A stretch of DNA of 64,000 nucleotides. Origin: Phellopilus nigrolimitatus (lineage: Eukaryota > Basidiomycota > Agaricomycetes > Hymenochaetales > Hymenochaetaceae). Where the stretch lies: the NCBI GenBank assembly GCA_021029095.1, contig JAJOHG010000020.1:496001-560000 (forward strand). Reading direction: 5' to 3'. This document shows, in pieces, positions 1-13,400 of this stretch; the stretch's first letter is position 1; each line of letters opens with the position of its first letter. The notes beneath the pieces were generated by a model. That model was not told where the DNA came from. It saw only the letters and a list, made by a program, of their open reading frames with translations, and did not search any database. A program made the position numbers and the translations under genes.

Positions 1-90
1 CGTTCCTTTAGTCGAGTCAGAGTCAGGGATGCGTGTTGCTGAACTGAAAAGGTACGACGCCGCGCATCGAAAGCCTCTACATTCTCAAGC

Positions 91-2087
91 ATGTCTTCCA
101 TCGCCGGTCATGTCACGGAGGAGACGAGAGAATCAGCGGCGACCTCGTTAGATGGAACAGGCAAGGTAAGTGTACGGGCAAGAGTTCCGTGTCTCGAAAT
201 GACATTCTGAGTTTTAGATTACCCACTCCGACGGCATTCCCATTGTGCTCGATGCAGCATCGCCTTTCAACGGACAGCGGCCTAGCGTGTTGCAGCTCCC
301 TGCAATTTTTTACCAAAAATTCATCTCTGATGAGTCGAAGAGAAGGAAGCCGAATCCCAGTCAGATCGAATCTATTTTCTTTATAAAGTGCCTCATATCC
401 TGAGCATATCTTCTAGTCCGTGGACTCTTCCCACTTGAGAGACGGCCAGGAGTCATCTCTCTCCTTGCAGGAAAACCCAACCCCGTTACATTCCCGATCA
501 CGAATCTGCAGGTGACAGTCCGTGCACCTTCCTGGGGGACGTCGTCCACTCCCGAAGAGACTACACTGGATATCTCCAAGGAGTCTCTTGCCGCAGGACT
601 ACAGTACGGTTCGACGGCAGGATTAGAGCCTTTGGTATCATGGGTCGAAGGATTACAGGAGTATTCTCATGGTCGGAAGCAAGGAGAGGGTTGGCGAGTC
701 TCCATGGGATCCGGATCGCAGGATCTTTTGTACAAGGTGAATCTGCACCGAACTTTTACCTTGACTCAAATTTCATTCTGAATTGCAGGCATTCCATGCA
801 CTTATAAATCCTGGGGATTCCTTGCTCGTCGAGTCCCCGGTTTATTCGTGAGTGAAGACATTGTATCCTTAAGACGATTTTGAACATGCTATCTAGAGGT
901 GTACTCCCAATCGTAGATGAGCTGCGTGGAGAGATCGTGCGTGAGTGTCAATTAAGTCTCTTCAAAGGCTATACGTCCCGTTGACTAGTTATTCAGCCGT
1001 TGAAACGGACTCGGAAGGCATCAAGTCTTCTTTTCTTAGATCTGTCTTGGAGACCTGGCCTTCATCGAAACCCCTACCGAAGTTTTTGTACACCGTTCCG
1101 GTAAGCTGAAAATACCATTAATTCTAAAATGCTTAAATTTTCTTTTTCTCAAGTATGGCTGCAATCCGTCTGGCACGACAGCTTCGACTGAAAGACGCCG
1201 AGAAGTTCTCGAGCTCTCTAGAAAATATGATTTCTTGATATTGGAAGGTCCGAAGCATAGCTCGCGTGGACTCTATTATCTTGAATCTGACTCGGAAATT
1301 CTAGATGACCCTTATTATTATCTTTACTATGGCAAAGCCGCCCGCCCGCCGTCCTTCTTTACCCTGGAACTCGAGCAACCGGATGTCGGCCGAGTGCTTC
1401 GCTTCGATAGTTTATCAAAAATTTTATCCGCTGGAATTCGGATAGCTTTTGCTTCTGGTCCAGCACCGCTCTTAGATGCCATAAATCTGCATGTAGGTGT
1501 CTTTACGATTGAGCGAATTCTGGCCAACCTGGCCTGATTATTGCACACAGACGGCCTCTGCCAACCTACAAGTGTCATCTCTCACGCAGGTCATCACTCT
1601 CTCTGTGATGCAATCCTGGGGTTACGACGGCTTCAAGACGCACACAGAAGCGGTCGCGGAGTTCTACCGCCAGAAACGGGACGCTTTCGAGAAAGCGATG
1701 CACCATCATCTCAGCGACATCGCTGAATGGAGCACTCCAGAAGCAGGGATGTTTTTCTGGTGTGTATCCAGCATTTTGTTGTTTATAGGACGATTTGTTT
1801 ACCGTGCTTATTTTCACCATTCCCGTGACTTTCTTTCCTTCAGGTTCAAACTTCTTCTCAACGATCCTTCCAAACCCGCGAGCGTGGTCGATGAAGACTC
1901 TGAAGAGCTCATTAGCACGAGGGCGCTTGAGAACGGCGTGCTTGCACTGCCGGGTACTTCTTTCTTAGCGACTGGCGGTAAGACCGCGTACGTGCGTGCG
2001 TCGTTCAGTTTGCTTGAGCAAGATGCGATCGAGGAGGCGCTCAGGAGGCTGAGGGAGGTCATTGTTAAGGCGCGTGAGGGGTTGTGA
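91..2087 (+). CDS. Aro8-like PLP-dependent aminotransferase (aromatic / 2-aminoadipate type)
   Basis: Fold-type I aminotransferase of the Aro8 / kynurenine-2-aminoadipate family, which moves amino groups between aromatic or 2-aminoadipate substrates and 2-oxoacids using pyridoxal phosphate. Exon 1 is 91-165 (25 codons, GTAAGT donor) and exon 2 opens at 218 with ITHSDGIPIVLDAASPFNG. Family landmarks in order: PGVISLLAGKPNPVTFP, GSGSQDLLYK, YGCNPSGTTASTERRREVLEL, DDPYYYLYYG, and SLSKILSAGIRIAF, whose lysine should hold PLP. It ends VREVIVKAREGL-like at 2087. At least eight short introns are needed; one interrupts the codons before DDPYYY. The frame is clean. The first 95 bases are homologous, in reverse, to sequence 5' of the glycosyltransferase copies at 33 and 40 kb. 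Family assignment is strong; substrate preference is not visible. Confidence 0.88.
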
Positions 2088-2526
2088 ACTTGATCTAACA
2101 TGTCGAAAAAAAAATTGGTTTGTGGTGAGGGTACCAAGTAATGTATTTAGAATATGCGATTCTATTTGGAATATTAGCGGCTTTTTGAGACTACTTAGAA
2201 ATGCAGTAGCATCTTCGTTGTTGTGGATATTCGGTCGACATTCGTAAGGTGAGGAAGGACTGACGGTGCCACAGATGGATTCGGTTCACAGGCAGTCCCG
2301 ATACTATAGGTGTGCAAGAGATTCAAGCGCAGGCAAGAGATAATATCACTTCGTTATACCTGTCGATTTGAAAGAAATGCTTTCAAGTTTTTGATAGGGC
2401 GCGACTCACGCAATGAAGGATATTTCATTGAGGTAACGATACACTCATACTATACACTCATACTACACACTTGATCTGAATCAAAGCCGACAACCGAAGT
2501 GACAGAGCCTAGTCGCAAAAGTTCGA
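2088..2526. other. Convergent intergenic region
   Basis: The 3' ends of the aminotransferase and the SARAF-like gene face each other here. I see AT-rich terminator-like sequence and a short direct repeat of catactatacactcatactacac type near 2445-2470, and no gene. Confidence 0.5.
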
Positions 2527-3632
2527 CTACCGTACATTAGACACTCCATACCCAGTACTTCTTCTCATTGAGCCCAGATTTGAAGGTCCTTCTGCACGAT
2601 TGTCATTCCTCGTCGACTCCCGCTGAATTACAACACTCGGCCCTCTGGAGGGCTCCGCAGGCGCTACGAAAGGAGAGGATGAGCCGAATAGACCTCTCCC
2701 CCGAGTTCCGCGCTCGCGCTCCCAGTCATACTCCCGCGCTGAACGAGACTGGTCCCTGTTCCCACCGAAAGCGCGGGCGGCGACAAGGCCCCCCAGACCT
2801 CCCATCCCCAATCCGCTCCAGAAGCCTGGTTGGAAGGCGCTGGAGGACCCTGAGCTTCCTGCGCCACTAGAAGTGCTCGGTTTGGGATGCGCGGAGTAGG
2901 GAGGTGGGGGGTAGTCGTGGCGATTTGGACGACCGGCATAGAACTCACTAGGGCGCGACGATGGCGGGCGAGGGGGTCCTTGAGAACCGGAGACCCAGTT
3001 GTAAAACCGTCGTATGTACGGTTTGAAGGCGAGATATAGGAGGTAGAGAGCAAGAAATATAGATAGACATAGTAAACCGGACTGAACTGAGTTGTCCACA
3101 AAAGAGAAATAGCGTGAATCTTCAGTGATTGTATATTTCAATAACTCACTTACAGAAAGAACTGGCCTTGAAAGGGCCGCCGTCAGAGAGATTGACGAGG
3201 CGGTATTCCAGTCCACACGATCCTGGGCAGTGCAATAAGCATAATGGAGCGAATCTACATGGTCATTCTATATTATTGATACCTTTTAGAACGTAAGGAT
3301 CGCCTGCATAGTCCCAACCCTCGCAGGAAACCTCGATTCTCCCAAAGCGCAGTTTCTCGGGCAAGTCTGCCTCACACTAAAACAGATATATTTAACTCAT
3401 AATCTCAGCGGCATTCCTTTAAGTTTCACAAAAGGACGTATCCACGCACCGTCCAGTCGACCTCCGCGCCTTCTCCTCCAGCGTTATAGCACCGGACTAC
3501 TTCTGGCTGATAGAGCTTGCAGGCACTCCCAACGCATTTGAGTTGTAGGATCGGATGGAGGCGTCGAGATTTGGTCAACTCGTCCTTGTGTAAAGTGAGA
3601 GTGCGAATCTTAGACAATGCAACGCGCGCCAT
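2527..3632 (-). CDS. SARAF-family (store-operated Ca2+ entry regulator-like) membrane protein
   Basis: Homologue of SARAF/TMEM66 (DUF1183), an ER membrane protein that in animals turns off store-operated calcium entry. The N-terminal exon (3632 leftwards) has IRTLTLHKDELTKSRRL and LKCVGSACKLYQPEVVRCYN; the next exon CEADLPEKLRFGRIEVSCEGW; then SCGLEYRLVNLSDGGPF, matching the Cys-rich lumenal domain. One membrane helix follows (about LLCLSIFLALYLLYLAF), then a Pro/Tyr- and Gly-rich cytosolic tail with PPPPYSAHP and GFWSGLGMGGLGG, both typical of SARAF. I infer an intron of about 58 nt just before the helix. Odd: no signal peptide precedes MARVALSKIR, and a stop codon lies in frame shortly upstream, so either a 5' exon is missed or targeting relies on the helix. 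Its job in fungi is unknown. Confidence 0.85.
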
Positions 3633-6600
3633 CTTGGAGGCTGCAGACTAGTAACCTGTATATTCTCTCTGAGCCGTATAAATCGCAGTGGCAGGACATC
3701 AGAGGCGTGTAAATGACGTGTCTTGGACGTGTCCGATGACTGGCCACAGCGGTCGATCGACCACACGTGACATGTATTTTGTGGCAGAAAACCATTTTCT
3801 GCAGAACCGCCTCATCCTAAAACAACTCCGGCCATGCATTCCTTAGCTATTCGCCTGTCTGTGACTATCCGCTTTTCTGAAATAGTTCTTTTACTTTTAA
3901 CGTAAATCAAAGGCCGTTGGATTTTCGTATTTTTTTTCCAGTCAGCGAGTGGGCTTCAAGAGATCTCGGAGAGGTGGAAAAAGCTCAGAAACTGACTCAT
4001 TTTGTGTATGTATCTCATACAAGGAAAGCGGAAAACAATGGCAAGTTCAGCGATAACGATTTTTCCATGATCTCCATTTTCTCAATCATGTTTTTTTCCT
4101 GTCTATCAGTGAGAATTGCCATCGGTCCAAGGTGGACTGCAAAGTTGACGTGTTGGTACTGTCAGCCTTCTTCCCGCCCGGCTTTCAAAGTACCACCGAT
4201 ATCTTGGACGCGTCTTTCTTATTCATCCGGATAACTTCGAGTCTGAGCCTCATATCCCGCCTTCCTCGGCAGTTGACAGGGGGTGGACGAGCCCCTATAT
4301 CACGCATTCGTTGTTCGAACTTGACGCCACTGGTGCCTTTTGCAGCGGCCGACGATCAAGCTTACTTCGCTCAAATTATGGACAAAAAGGGTCGATGTGG
4401 TGCATACGGAAGATGGACCACGCCGGGAAAGATAAACTCTGAGTGTAATCTAAACGTATACCTTGTTTCGCTCGCCGAGTCTAGTACATTCAAGACTACA
4501 TGCATCGCCTCTCGTTTTCTGCGTGGTGGTTGCTGTCTTCTCGTGAATCCAAACGGATAGGTATTTAACAATCGAACTCCTGCGTTTCCTTCCTCTTACC
4601 TTCTGCCCCCGTCTTCTTTCCTCGGATTCCTGTTTGTTCTTTTTTTCGCAGAAGCGGAAGCCTTTTACTAGATTTCAACTTCACCACAGGTTTAATTAAA
4701 TTCACTCGTTCAGGTCTATTCACATTTTCGAATACTTTTTGCGGAGGCGTTCATCGCACAGGCTCGGAACTTGAAATTTTCAAACCGCGGACTGCGAGTT
4801 GGCATGCGGTCCGCTTGTTTAATTTTATGGAATGGAAAACCCCTTTACTCAACCGAATTAACGACTCTTCTCAAATTCTCGTTTCGTCCTGCCGCGGAAC
4901 GGACTGCTCGTTCTTACCTGTGTTTTATTAATCTCGTCTCTTTTGTCTGCTCACAGCTCGTTTCTCTGCGCCCGGTCTTCTTCTGTCTGCACTAGGTTGC
5001 AACTTTTAAGTTCGAAAAGCATGTGGGGCTGCTCGCCCCTCTCCTGGAAACCTTCGACATCACGATGAGCATAGCATCACTTCATCATGCTCACGCGACT
5101 GGGGCGTACGAGTTCGTTCGTCTGGACGCTTCCCCCCCGCCAAGTATGACTTTTAGCTTTCCGCGCTTCCACGGGCTCGAGTTTCATCTCCCCGGGAAAC
5201 CCCCATCGGTGTCTGTCTTCCCAGCGCCGTGTTCTTGTCACCCGGGCAGGCCCCAGCTCGTCCCACAAAGGCATCCTTGTAAGCATAGAAGACGGGGTGC
5301 CCACGGTCTTGACTATAATGGGCGCCAACGCCGCACACACACACATACATACGAGCGTCCTCCGCACAACGCGCAACAAACTTACATTAAGCACGGTGTG
5401 CCTCGTCTTGCTCCACGCGCGCTTTGTATCTGTATTAATCTTGTCCGTGCGCGCGCGCCACTTCCCCGCGGCGCTTGCGATGGGCGCATTTGAGGTCATG
5501 ATCAACAGTGATCGCTCGGTCGCGCTCTCAAATCGAAGACGAAGACGCGGTGGAAGATGGCGTCGTGCGCTTCGCGCGCGCGGAATGCGCGAGTTGCAGA
5601 ACCAAGAAGGCGCAGAATACCGTGGCCTCGGGATCGATAGCTTGCAGCCATAAATACCGCCAGCTTCGCCGGCGACAATACACGACAGTGCGGCGCCTAC
5701 CGGTGACAGGTCCATGATGATGCGTTGGACGGCCACGAATAGCGCTGAGTCTCACTCTCGCCGTCGCACGGCGCTGAGCTCGAGAGCGAAGGTTGACGCG
5801 ATAGTGCTTACGATTGTGTCAATGCGGGGCAGGACACCTCATCTTTTAAAAAATTCTACTCCTCATGCACGGCTGCGCAGCACGCCGGAATACGACTTGC
5901 TGAGCGCCGGGGGTCGTCCTGCTGCTTTTCGGAATTATCCTCGCACGCGTCAGCGACGGAAATGAGGCCGCATCGTCACCTCGAAAGCTAGCGGGTGCAT
6001 CCGTCATCATCGCGAAGATTCATTTCCGGCTGCGCACTTCTGATCGTCTGCCTCTTCGACTCAACGTCTAACTGCGCAGGCGGATCGCCACCACTGAGTA
6101 AGCCAAGAGCAACAACCATCGGCACTCGCAGTTTCGCGGGGCTCCACCCGATCACTACCTCCTTATGTATACAGATGCACTTTTGTACTAGCAGGAAGTC
6201 ATTTAACGAGCCTGGGCTCAGGCGGATCTTTCTCCTGCAGCGCTGATTCACGAATACAACAGGACAAGACGGGCGAGCGGCTTCGCTTTACTCCGACAGC
6301 AACCAGCATTCCTGATATCGATTTCAACCCGACGGCGAGTCGCGCAAACTCCTTTCGCTGCTCCAAGGGCCGAGATATGTATCACGTATCATGTATGAAG
6401 AAGATCCACCGACTGATAAGCGCAGGGCTGCGCAGTAGCATTGCGTCTCGTGAACTCGTTCACAAAATGTCGCGATCGCGTGCAGTGGATCCCGCCAACC
6501 CCGGCAAACAATAATGGTAGCTTCAAAGACGAAGTATAGAGTCCAAATTTTGTGACGTGTTTGTCTGCGACACGTCGATGGCGCTGAAGACGCGCGTCAA

Positions 6601-8575
6601 GTTGACGTCGATCCTGACATCAGAGTCTAATTCCTAGCCGGGGGCGTTGCTGACCAATCTCTGCTTTTCAGATCCCGCCGGCCCGCCCGGCCACCTTTTC
6701 TCGGCTGTGGATTGATCCGCTCTCGCAAAGAAGAAAAAAGAAAAAGAAAAAAAGAAAGACCACGTTTTGTTTCGTTTCCCTGATGTGTCCAGTGTCTTTT
6801 TTTTTCTTTTTTCTGATGCGATCAAATAGAACACCACTGCGCGTTAGAAACGTAAATTTGGATTTATGATGGGAGATGACCCTCCCTCCGATCTTGGAGT
6901 TGAAAGTGGGACGGGCCACGGAGTCGACGTAGACCACTGAGATGCGGTGGTCTGATTCGGAGGGCTCGGAAGAAAGGCTGGCTAGTTCGACAGGCTAGAG
7001 AGCATTTGGTTGATTGACGGGACGGCAAGGGACGGACAGAAGCTGTCGGTCAGTCAAAAGGTACGTTGACCCGTAAGCAAACATACGTTGTAGACACGTA
7101 TTTTGGCCTGTTTCCGCCCTGCGCGCGCGCATGGAGGATCACATTCATTTGTAGCCTGAGTTGGGGAAACCAGGAAAGGAGAAAGCCTGCGGGGGAGACG
7201 GAGCAAGAACGGCGATCGGTCAACAGGTCGCGATGGGGCCTAAGCTCGGCTTGGCGGCGGAGGGGGCATCCGGACGAAAGGAGGCCCTTGTATGTATGGG
7301 CGCGCGCGCGAATGTCGGAGGGCGCGGTGCGGAAGACACCTGCACAATTCCAGAACGGGTTCGCAGGACACAGGCTAAAGCGCAGCTTATACGTTCCGGG
7401 AATGGTAGACGGGATGTTGCATGTATGTATACATATTTGTGGACTGACGTCTGAATGGGAGGCAAGCGGAGGTTTTATGGCTGTTGGGTTGCCGTTTGTA
7501 TGTATGTATGTATGGTGAACCTTGAAGTATGTTTTCAGAGGCGTCTGGAGCTGTGCGAATACAAGCGCAGGTCATACGATACAAACGGACGAAGACGAAG
7601 GCTGCTGACGCAGTGAAGCGTCAATTAGCTTTGAGGGATGACGGGCTCAGACGACATGGGCTGAAGGAAAGAGGAGGAAGGGGAAGGGCCCGTGGACCGT
7701 GGATCGAGATCGGCATGGACGTGCTTGTGACGTGACGCAGACCCTCAGGAAAAGGAAAGAGGGTGGATACGTGTGGTTAGGTTACGCGTCGGCAATAGCG
7801 ACCAAGGAACGCGAGAAGAGGGATCAGACAGAGCGAGACTTACGCTAGTCGCCTCGAGATCGTATCCTCTCTTCGTAAATAAATGGCCCGCACACAGCAT
7901 GCCCCCGCCGTTTCCGTTTCTCCTTTCCGTTTCCCGTTTCCCGTTTCTCCTCTCTGACCACCCCCTCCCCCCCTCTCCCTCCCCCTCCCCTACCCACCTC
8001 CGCCGCGAGGCTCACGACTTACGCTCGCTTCCTCGTGCCCCCCACGCGTCGCGCGTCGCTCCCTGGCCATAAAGCCTGCGTCGCAATCGCCATATTCATA
8101 GCGTATCCGCTCATTGCTCCCCGTTGACCCTCCCGACGCCGACGATCATCAGGCTGCTCAGACTCGCGTAGATTGTCAAGTGTCACTTGTTTGGCTTCGA
8201 CCTCGTTGCACCAGCTGTCAAACACAACATAAACCGTGTGCACTATAGCCTTGCTTCTCTATCATTCACATTTGGTTGTGGAGGTGCGTTTCGGTTCCTT
8301 GAGAGAGAACTACTCGAACCGAGTTCAGTGGCTGACGTTCGCTGATAGTGTTCCTGCCTGAAATCAACCTTCCAGGGACGCATACAGATATTGGCATCTT
8401 CTGCTTTGCCTTCCGCGCCGTCGCTGTCGGCCTGTTGCCATCCCCTTCTGCAGCCTCACCTGAGATCCGCGCTCGTCTCTTTCCCCTCCCTTCCCCGCAC
8501 AACCCTCTTGCGACGATCCTGTCGGCCGTCTGCGTAAAGTGTCCTCATCAACTGCAATCTCTGCATCTCGAAACC
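3633..8575. other. Long gene-poor intergenic region
   Basis: Almost 5 kb with no reading frame that I can tie to a protein family. Open frames exist (for example 5077-5736 on the minus strand and 7066-7518 on the plus strand) but they look like GC-driven translations without domains or splice logic. Contents worth noting: a (GTAT)n-type microsatellite at about 7497-7514, poly-purine runs near 6730-6800, and a long CT-rich tract at about 7905-8005. The right half is probably the promoter and leader of the zinc-finger gene at 8576. Confidence 0.55.
7905..8010 (+). promoter_or_regulatory. CT-rich promoter/leader tract of the Sfp1-like gene
   Basis: About 100 bases almost entirely of C and T on the plus strand, with several CCGTTTC/CCCGTTTC units, some 570 bases before the predicted ATG. 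CT-rich blocks just upstream of transcription starts are common in highly expressed fungal genes; the assignment is inferred from position and composition only. Confidence 0.4.
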
Positions 8576-10455
8576 ATGTCCGCGTCCGCAGCCATGTCCT
8601 CCCCGATGAACATCCAGCACAAACGCACCCCCTCCGCGTTCTTCTCGCCCCCGGCCGTGTCGCGGAGCGTGACCAGCCAGTGCGGGACGAGCTGGACTGA
8701 GGCCTTCGAGTGCGTATTGTTTCAATCTGGGCTGTGCCCCCCTTTCGTGATACGTACATTACTGACTAAGTCGTGCTTGCAATATAGCTTCGCCTCCCGC
8801 TCGCCACTCACTTCTGCACTGCACTTTGGGACGTCTCCAAAGTCGGTGGCCTCGATGTCCATGTCGTGTTCGCCGGGCTCGTTGCGCAACGGTGCCGACT
8901 ACTTCAACTTCGAACGGGATTATGTGAGTGTTTGATTTGTATTCTTCTTTTTTGTTTCATATTATTATTTTCTACTTGGGGGCATTTGTGCGGCGGTGGA
9001 ACATTGTGGGCGCGGATCCGGTGATCTTCGTATGCCGTTGGCCATCACGTTGATAACACATACTCTTCTTTTCTATTTCTTTTCTATTATTCTAACATTT
9101 CATCCTCATCTCCGCGGACCTGTGGCTGACTATGATGATCAGTGCTCTAATTTCTCCTGTTGCGGACTCACGCTTCCGGACATGCACGCGCTCGTCGCCC
9201 ATTTCGAGGAGACCCACGTCGTGCTCGCTGATGAACACGGTCAGCCCATCGGGTCCTCTGCAGGGCCCCTATCAGCGCGTCTCGCCCGCAGACAGTGCGC
9301 CCCGACACCCCCGGAGTCGAGCAGTGGCGCCGACGCCCCCGCCGCTCCTTCCCCGATCTCGTCTGCGGGGCCAGAGACGCCCCCCGCCATAGCCGCCGCC
9401 GCCGCCCACGTGCAGGCGTACGAGTTCCCGAACGCGGGTCCCCCGCTGATCACCGTGCCCGCCGCCTATGCGCGCGCGCACGCGGCGGGCACCCCGTCGC
9501 CCATGACCCCGTCGCCCATCTACTCCGTCTCCTCCGCAGGCTCGTTCTCGTCGTACGCGAGCCCCATCTCGCCCGCCTCCTCCTACTCGTCGCACTCCTC
9601 GCCCGCCTCGTTTGACGGGAACGACGACGTGATGATGGACTTCGACCCGCTCGACGACGCGTGCGTGCCCTCCATGGACTCCACGCTCGATTCCACGCCC
9701 CCCTCGCCGCTCTCGCACCCGATCCGGCCGTCGTCTGTGCTGCGGTCCGCTGCGGTCGCTGCAGCAGAGGCAGAGACGACGATGTGTCTCCCGCCGGCGC
9801 TCTTCACGGCGCCCTCATCTGGAAAGTCGAGCAGGGCAGGAAGCCCGGGCGTCGGCGCCATGCGCCGCGAGAAGAGCTCGAAGAAGGGCGCGCTGGGCCC
9901 GATGGCGTCCATCCTCAACGCGACTTCGAGTCTGAAGGCGAAGGCGGTCGCGGCCGTCCACGATGCGGAGCGCGTGCTGGAGCCCGCGGCGCCCGCAGCG
10001 GCGGAGACGTCGGCAAACGAAAGCGGCAGCGACAAGGGCAGCTCTGGCGGAAAGCGCCAGCGCGAAAAGGCGTACAAGTGCATGAAGCCCGGCTGTACGA
10101 AGGTACGCGCAAATTCTCTCGTACTGCTATTCCGAGCGCATATACTCAATATATTCTTCTAATTATTTAGAGCTACCTCAACCCGAACGGCCTCAAGTAC
10201 CACAACAGCAAGGGCACCTGCACGTTCGAGACGTCGCGCTCGGGTTCCCCTGTTGCCAGCGCCGCGCCGTCCGCGCTGTCCACGTCGCGCCCCGCAGCGC
10301 CCGCGCCGACGCCGCTCATGGTGTACGCGGCCGCGCCTTCGCGTGTCGCGACCCCCGTGTCATCTATGCCCGCGAGCCCAGTACACGCACAGCCCACGGG
10401 TGCGGTGGAGCAGCTGCAGTATCAGCAGCAGCAGCAGCTGTTCCAGGCGTGCTAG
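8576..10455 (+). CDS. Sfp1-like split C2H2 zinc-finger transcription regulator
   Basis: Four exons: 8576-8709, 8788-8923, 9143-10102, 10171-10455, all joined by GT-AG introns in a clean frame. The first zinc finger (exon 3) reads CSNFSCCGLTLPDMHALVAHFEETH, the form seen in fungal Sfp1-type regulators of ribosome biogenesis and cell size. The second begins YKCMKPGCTK at the end of exon 3 and continues as SYLNPNGLKYHNSKGTC in exon 4, so the last intron splits the finger and its final ligand is Cys (C2HC). A long Ser/Pro/Ala-rich low-complexity linker lies between them, with a second basic stretch (REKSSKK) in the middle. The C-terminus is Gln-rich (QYQQQQQLFQAC). A nuclear DNA-binding role is inferred from the fingers; targets are unknown. 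Long gene-poor flanks on both sides suggest a heavily regulated locus. Confidence 0.85.
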
Positions 10456-13400
10456 GCGCTGTCGTGCAGGAGCGTGTGGGGGTGGACGTCGCGTCGGTGG
10501 GAGGGGTTCGTAAGACGGTGAACGTAATGCGGGGGACGCTTGGCGCGGGCGAGATCGGCGGCGGCGAGGCGAAGCGAGTCCGGTTTTCCCGCGGGGTTTT
10601 TTGCGGGTTTTTTTAAACCCTTTTCCGCCTGGTCTCGCTTCGCTTGCGCGTGTTTTTCGTTCGCCGGGGGCGAAAGACAGCAGAGAAAAGGGATGTGCGC
10701 GCATGTGCTTTGAGGGGTGGAGCTTGGCTTTGGGCGCGCGCGCGCACACAGAGTCGGTGGACGACGGCGGCGGCAGCGGCGGCGGCGATGACCAAGGCGG
10801 CGGCGACCACGACGGCGAAAGGCGCGGGCGGTCTTGGAACCCCGATTTGGACGCACATGCGTGAGTGCGGGACGGGCACCCTGCCGCGTCATCGGGCACG
10901 CGCGATCGGGGCTGCTGCGTCGGCAGACGGACGTGCATCTGCGGCGATCTCGCCACGCGCGTGCGCACGCGCGGGTCCGTTTCTGCTTCGCCCCTCGTTC
11001 TGCTCCCGCGTGGCCTGGCCGGATGACGCGACGCGACGCGAGCCTCGCGCGTTGTTTGTTGGTCGCCGTTTTCGTTGCTCGCATCGGCTGCAGGCGGAAC
11101 GCAGCTCGGAACGCTTAGAGAACCTGCTTGCTGCTGCGGTGGCTTTTTCTGCTTGGTCGCGACGCCGCGTGGAAGAAGAATAAGCCAAAACCAAAACCAA
11201 AGAAAAAAAAAAAAAACATGGAGGATGTGGGGATATCGGGCTCGCTATCTCTCGCGTTGGCGAACCGCAGCCGGTGGAGAATCTTCGCATTCGCATCCGC
11301 ATCCGCAGCTGCAAGCTGCTCGGCGTCCTTTGCTGCGCGCTGGGATTGGCCCGCCTCCCGAAGCGGGGGTCGGAAGAGCGCGCGCTGTAGCCAAAAGTCA
11401 ATCAGGATCGTCGGACCGACGGGTGCCCTCGACGGCTCTCGACGGCTCTCGACTCGAGCCCGGTCTACCTCCGCGCGTCGAAGCGCTGCGGACATACCCC
11501 ACGTCATCCAATAAGACAAAACAATCATACCCCCGCACGCGGTCTTTCCGTCGCCCCGCTCCGTCCGCCCGCCCGCCCGCTCGGCCGAAAAACGAATTCG
11601 ACATTTGAAAAAATAGCAGAACGCCCTCACCGGTCTTCTTCCAGGCCTGAAGAACGGCGCGGGTCCGTGGGTCTCTCTTCTTCCTCTTCTTTCCTTCCTT
11701 CTTTCTTTCCTTTCTGTCTTTCTGTCTTTGCTATCTGCTCTGTCCATCTAACTCCGTATAACCTCGACTCCCGTACAAAGCGTAATCTTACCGCCCGTCC
11801 AGCCCGGCATGCGTCCTCGACGGGCGCTCGAAAAAAACACTCAGCTGGCGGCACCTCATCCGTATCGATATCTCTTTCTGCTGTCTGCCCGCGCGCGTGC
11901 GCGGCTCGTTCACATCCCACCTCAACTCAACTTCCGATTCATTCTTCATTTCATTTATGCTGATTTACCCCCCTTCCCCCTTGCCATACCATACCTGCTT
12001 GCGCCAATATCGGTGTCTCTAGCTCTCCTCCCCTGACCTTCTCGCCTCGCCCACCCTCGTATAAACCTCCTTAATCCGTCGCTAGACTGCCGGCGCCCCC
12101 TCGAGCCGGGACTTCCATATCATCGCGCTCGGCGCGCGCCCGACTACATATGTAAAATCTCTGCTGTACTTATGGATTCTTATTTTCCGGCCTTGTATCT
12201 AATTGTCTCACCTCGCTCGCTCGCTTTCGTTCACTGCCGTTGACGGTCCGCTTGGCGCTCGATCGGTATCCCTCCCTCGTCTTTATCCTCTACTACCCTC
12301 CTCGTCGGTATAGTCTGTTCGCGTAGCGTATCTCCCTATGTTGTTCCATTTGAACATATATAAACATGAACGATTCTGAATATATTGCATCGTAATATGG
12401 GTCTGATATGCGCTTGCGAAGCTAGAATGGTTCCTTTGGTTCTTGTAACTGTCTTCTTTTGCGTGTCCTGGTATGGATAGTGTCATAAGACCGCAGAACG
12501 GACTGGTTCTTGTAGCTGTCTTTTGCGTGATCCTAGTATGGCCAGCGTCATAAGACCGTAGAACGGACTGCGACTGGCTTGTCAACGTCTTCGACTTTTC
12601 ATGAATCACGATCATGAATCAGACCATCGAATCGAGAACTGCATAAGACTCCGAGCATCGAGGGCTTCGCGCGCGCGCGCGGGGTGATTCGCGCTATTTT
12701 CGAACAGGTGTTCTGAGTTTCGTTTCGCGTAGGCTGTACTTCCTATTTGCCTTTACGAGTTGGATTTTAGAGTTATATTCAGTCGGCCAGCGCGTTCTCG
12801 ACGGGTTGGCCGGCGGGGGCGGTTGGCGTGGGGGTTCTTGCGATCGGTCGTGGCGGCGGCGGCTCACACATTGCGCATGGCCACCCGTGCAGAACGGTGT
12901 CGAGAGCAATTCTCGACGGCGATTACATGTAATCTGCAGCGAAGCCGATCTGCGTACTTTGTACATAGCATACATACATACGATACCTAATCGCCTTCAA
13001 GGGCCGCCTCGCGTTGGATTGGCTGGGCGTGCGGCCCCAGGTGCTGCAAGCTCCGTGGACCGTGTGAGATAATTATGGGAACTCTATTGGATTCGTAGGA
13101 AGACGTGCACCCCGGCCTGGCGTTCGCACAGCGCTGTGTTAAGAGCGGCCTTATGAGGGCGCGAAGCGGACTAATGGCGAGGGTGGCCAATGAGGCGCTT
13201 GTGGCTCGGTGCAAGCTCGGAGTCCGGTTTCCTGTTTTTGTTGGCGGTAGGGAGCGTTCTTTTTTTCTTTTGCTCTGGTTTACCCCTGGGCGCGGGGCGA
13301 TGGCGGCGGCGGCGGCTTGAATCGGGGAATGGGGAATGCACGCCTGAACGCGTGCACCAGGGTTTGTCGGTCCGTATATGAGACTAGGTCGATTAGGGCA

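Noticed and set aside
5077..5736. 219-codon minus-strand open frame
   Set aside because: Arg/Pro-rich translation without any recognisable motif; typical of GC-rich intergenic sequence.
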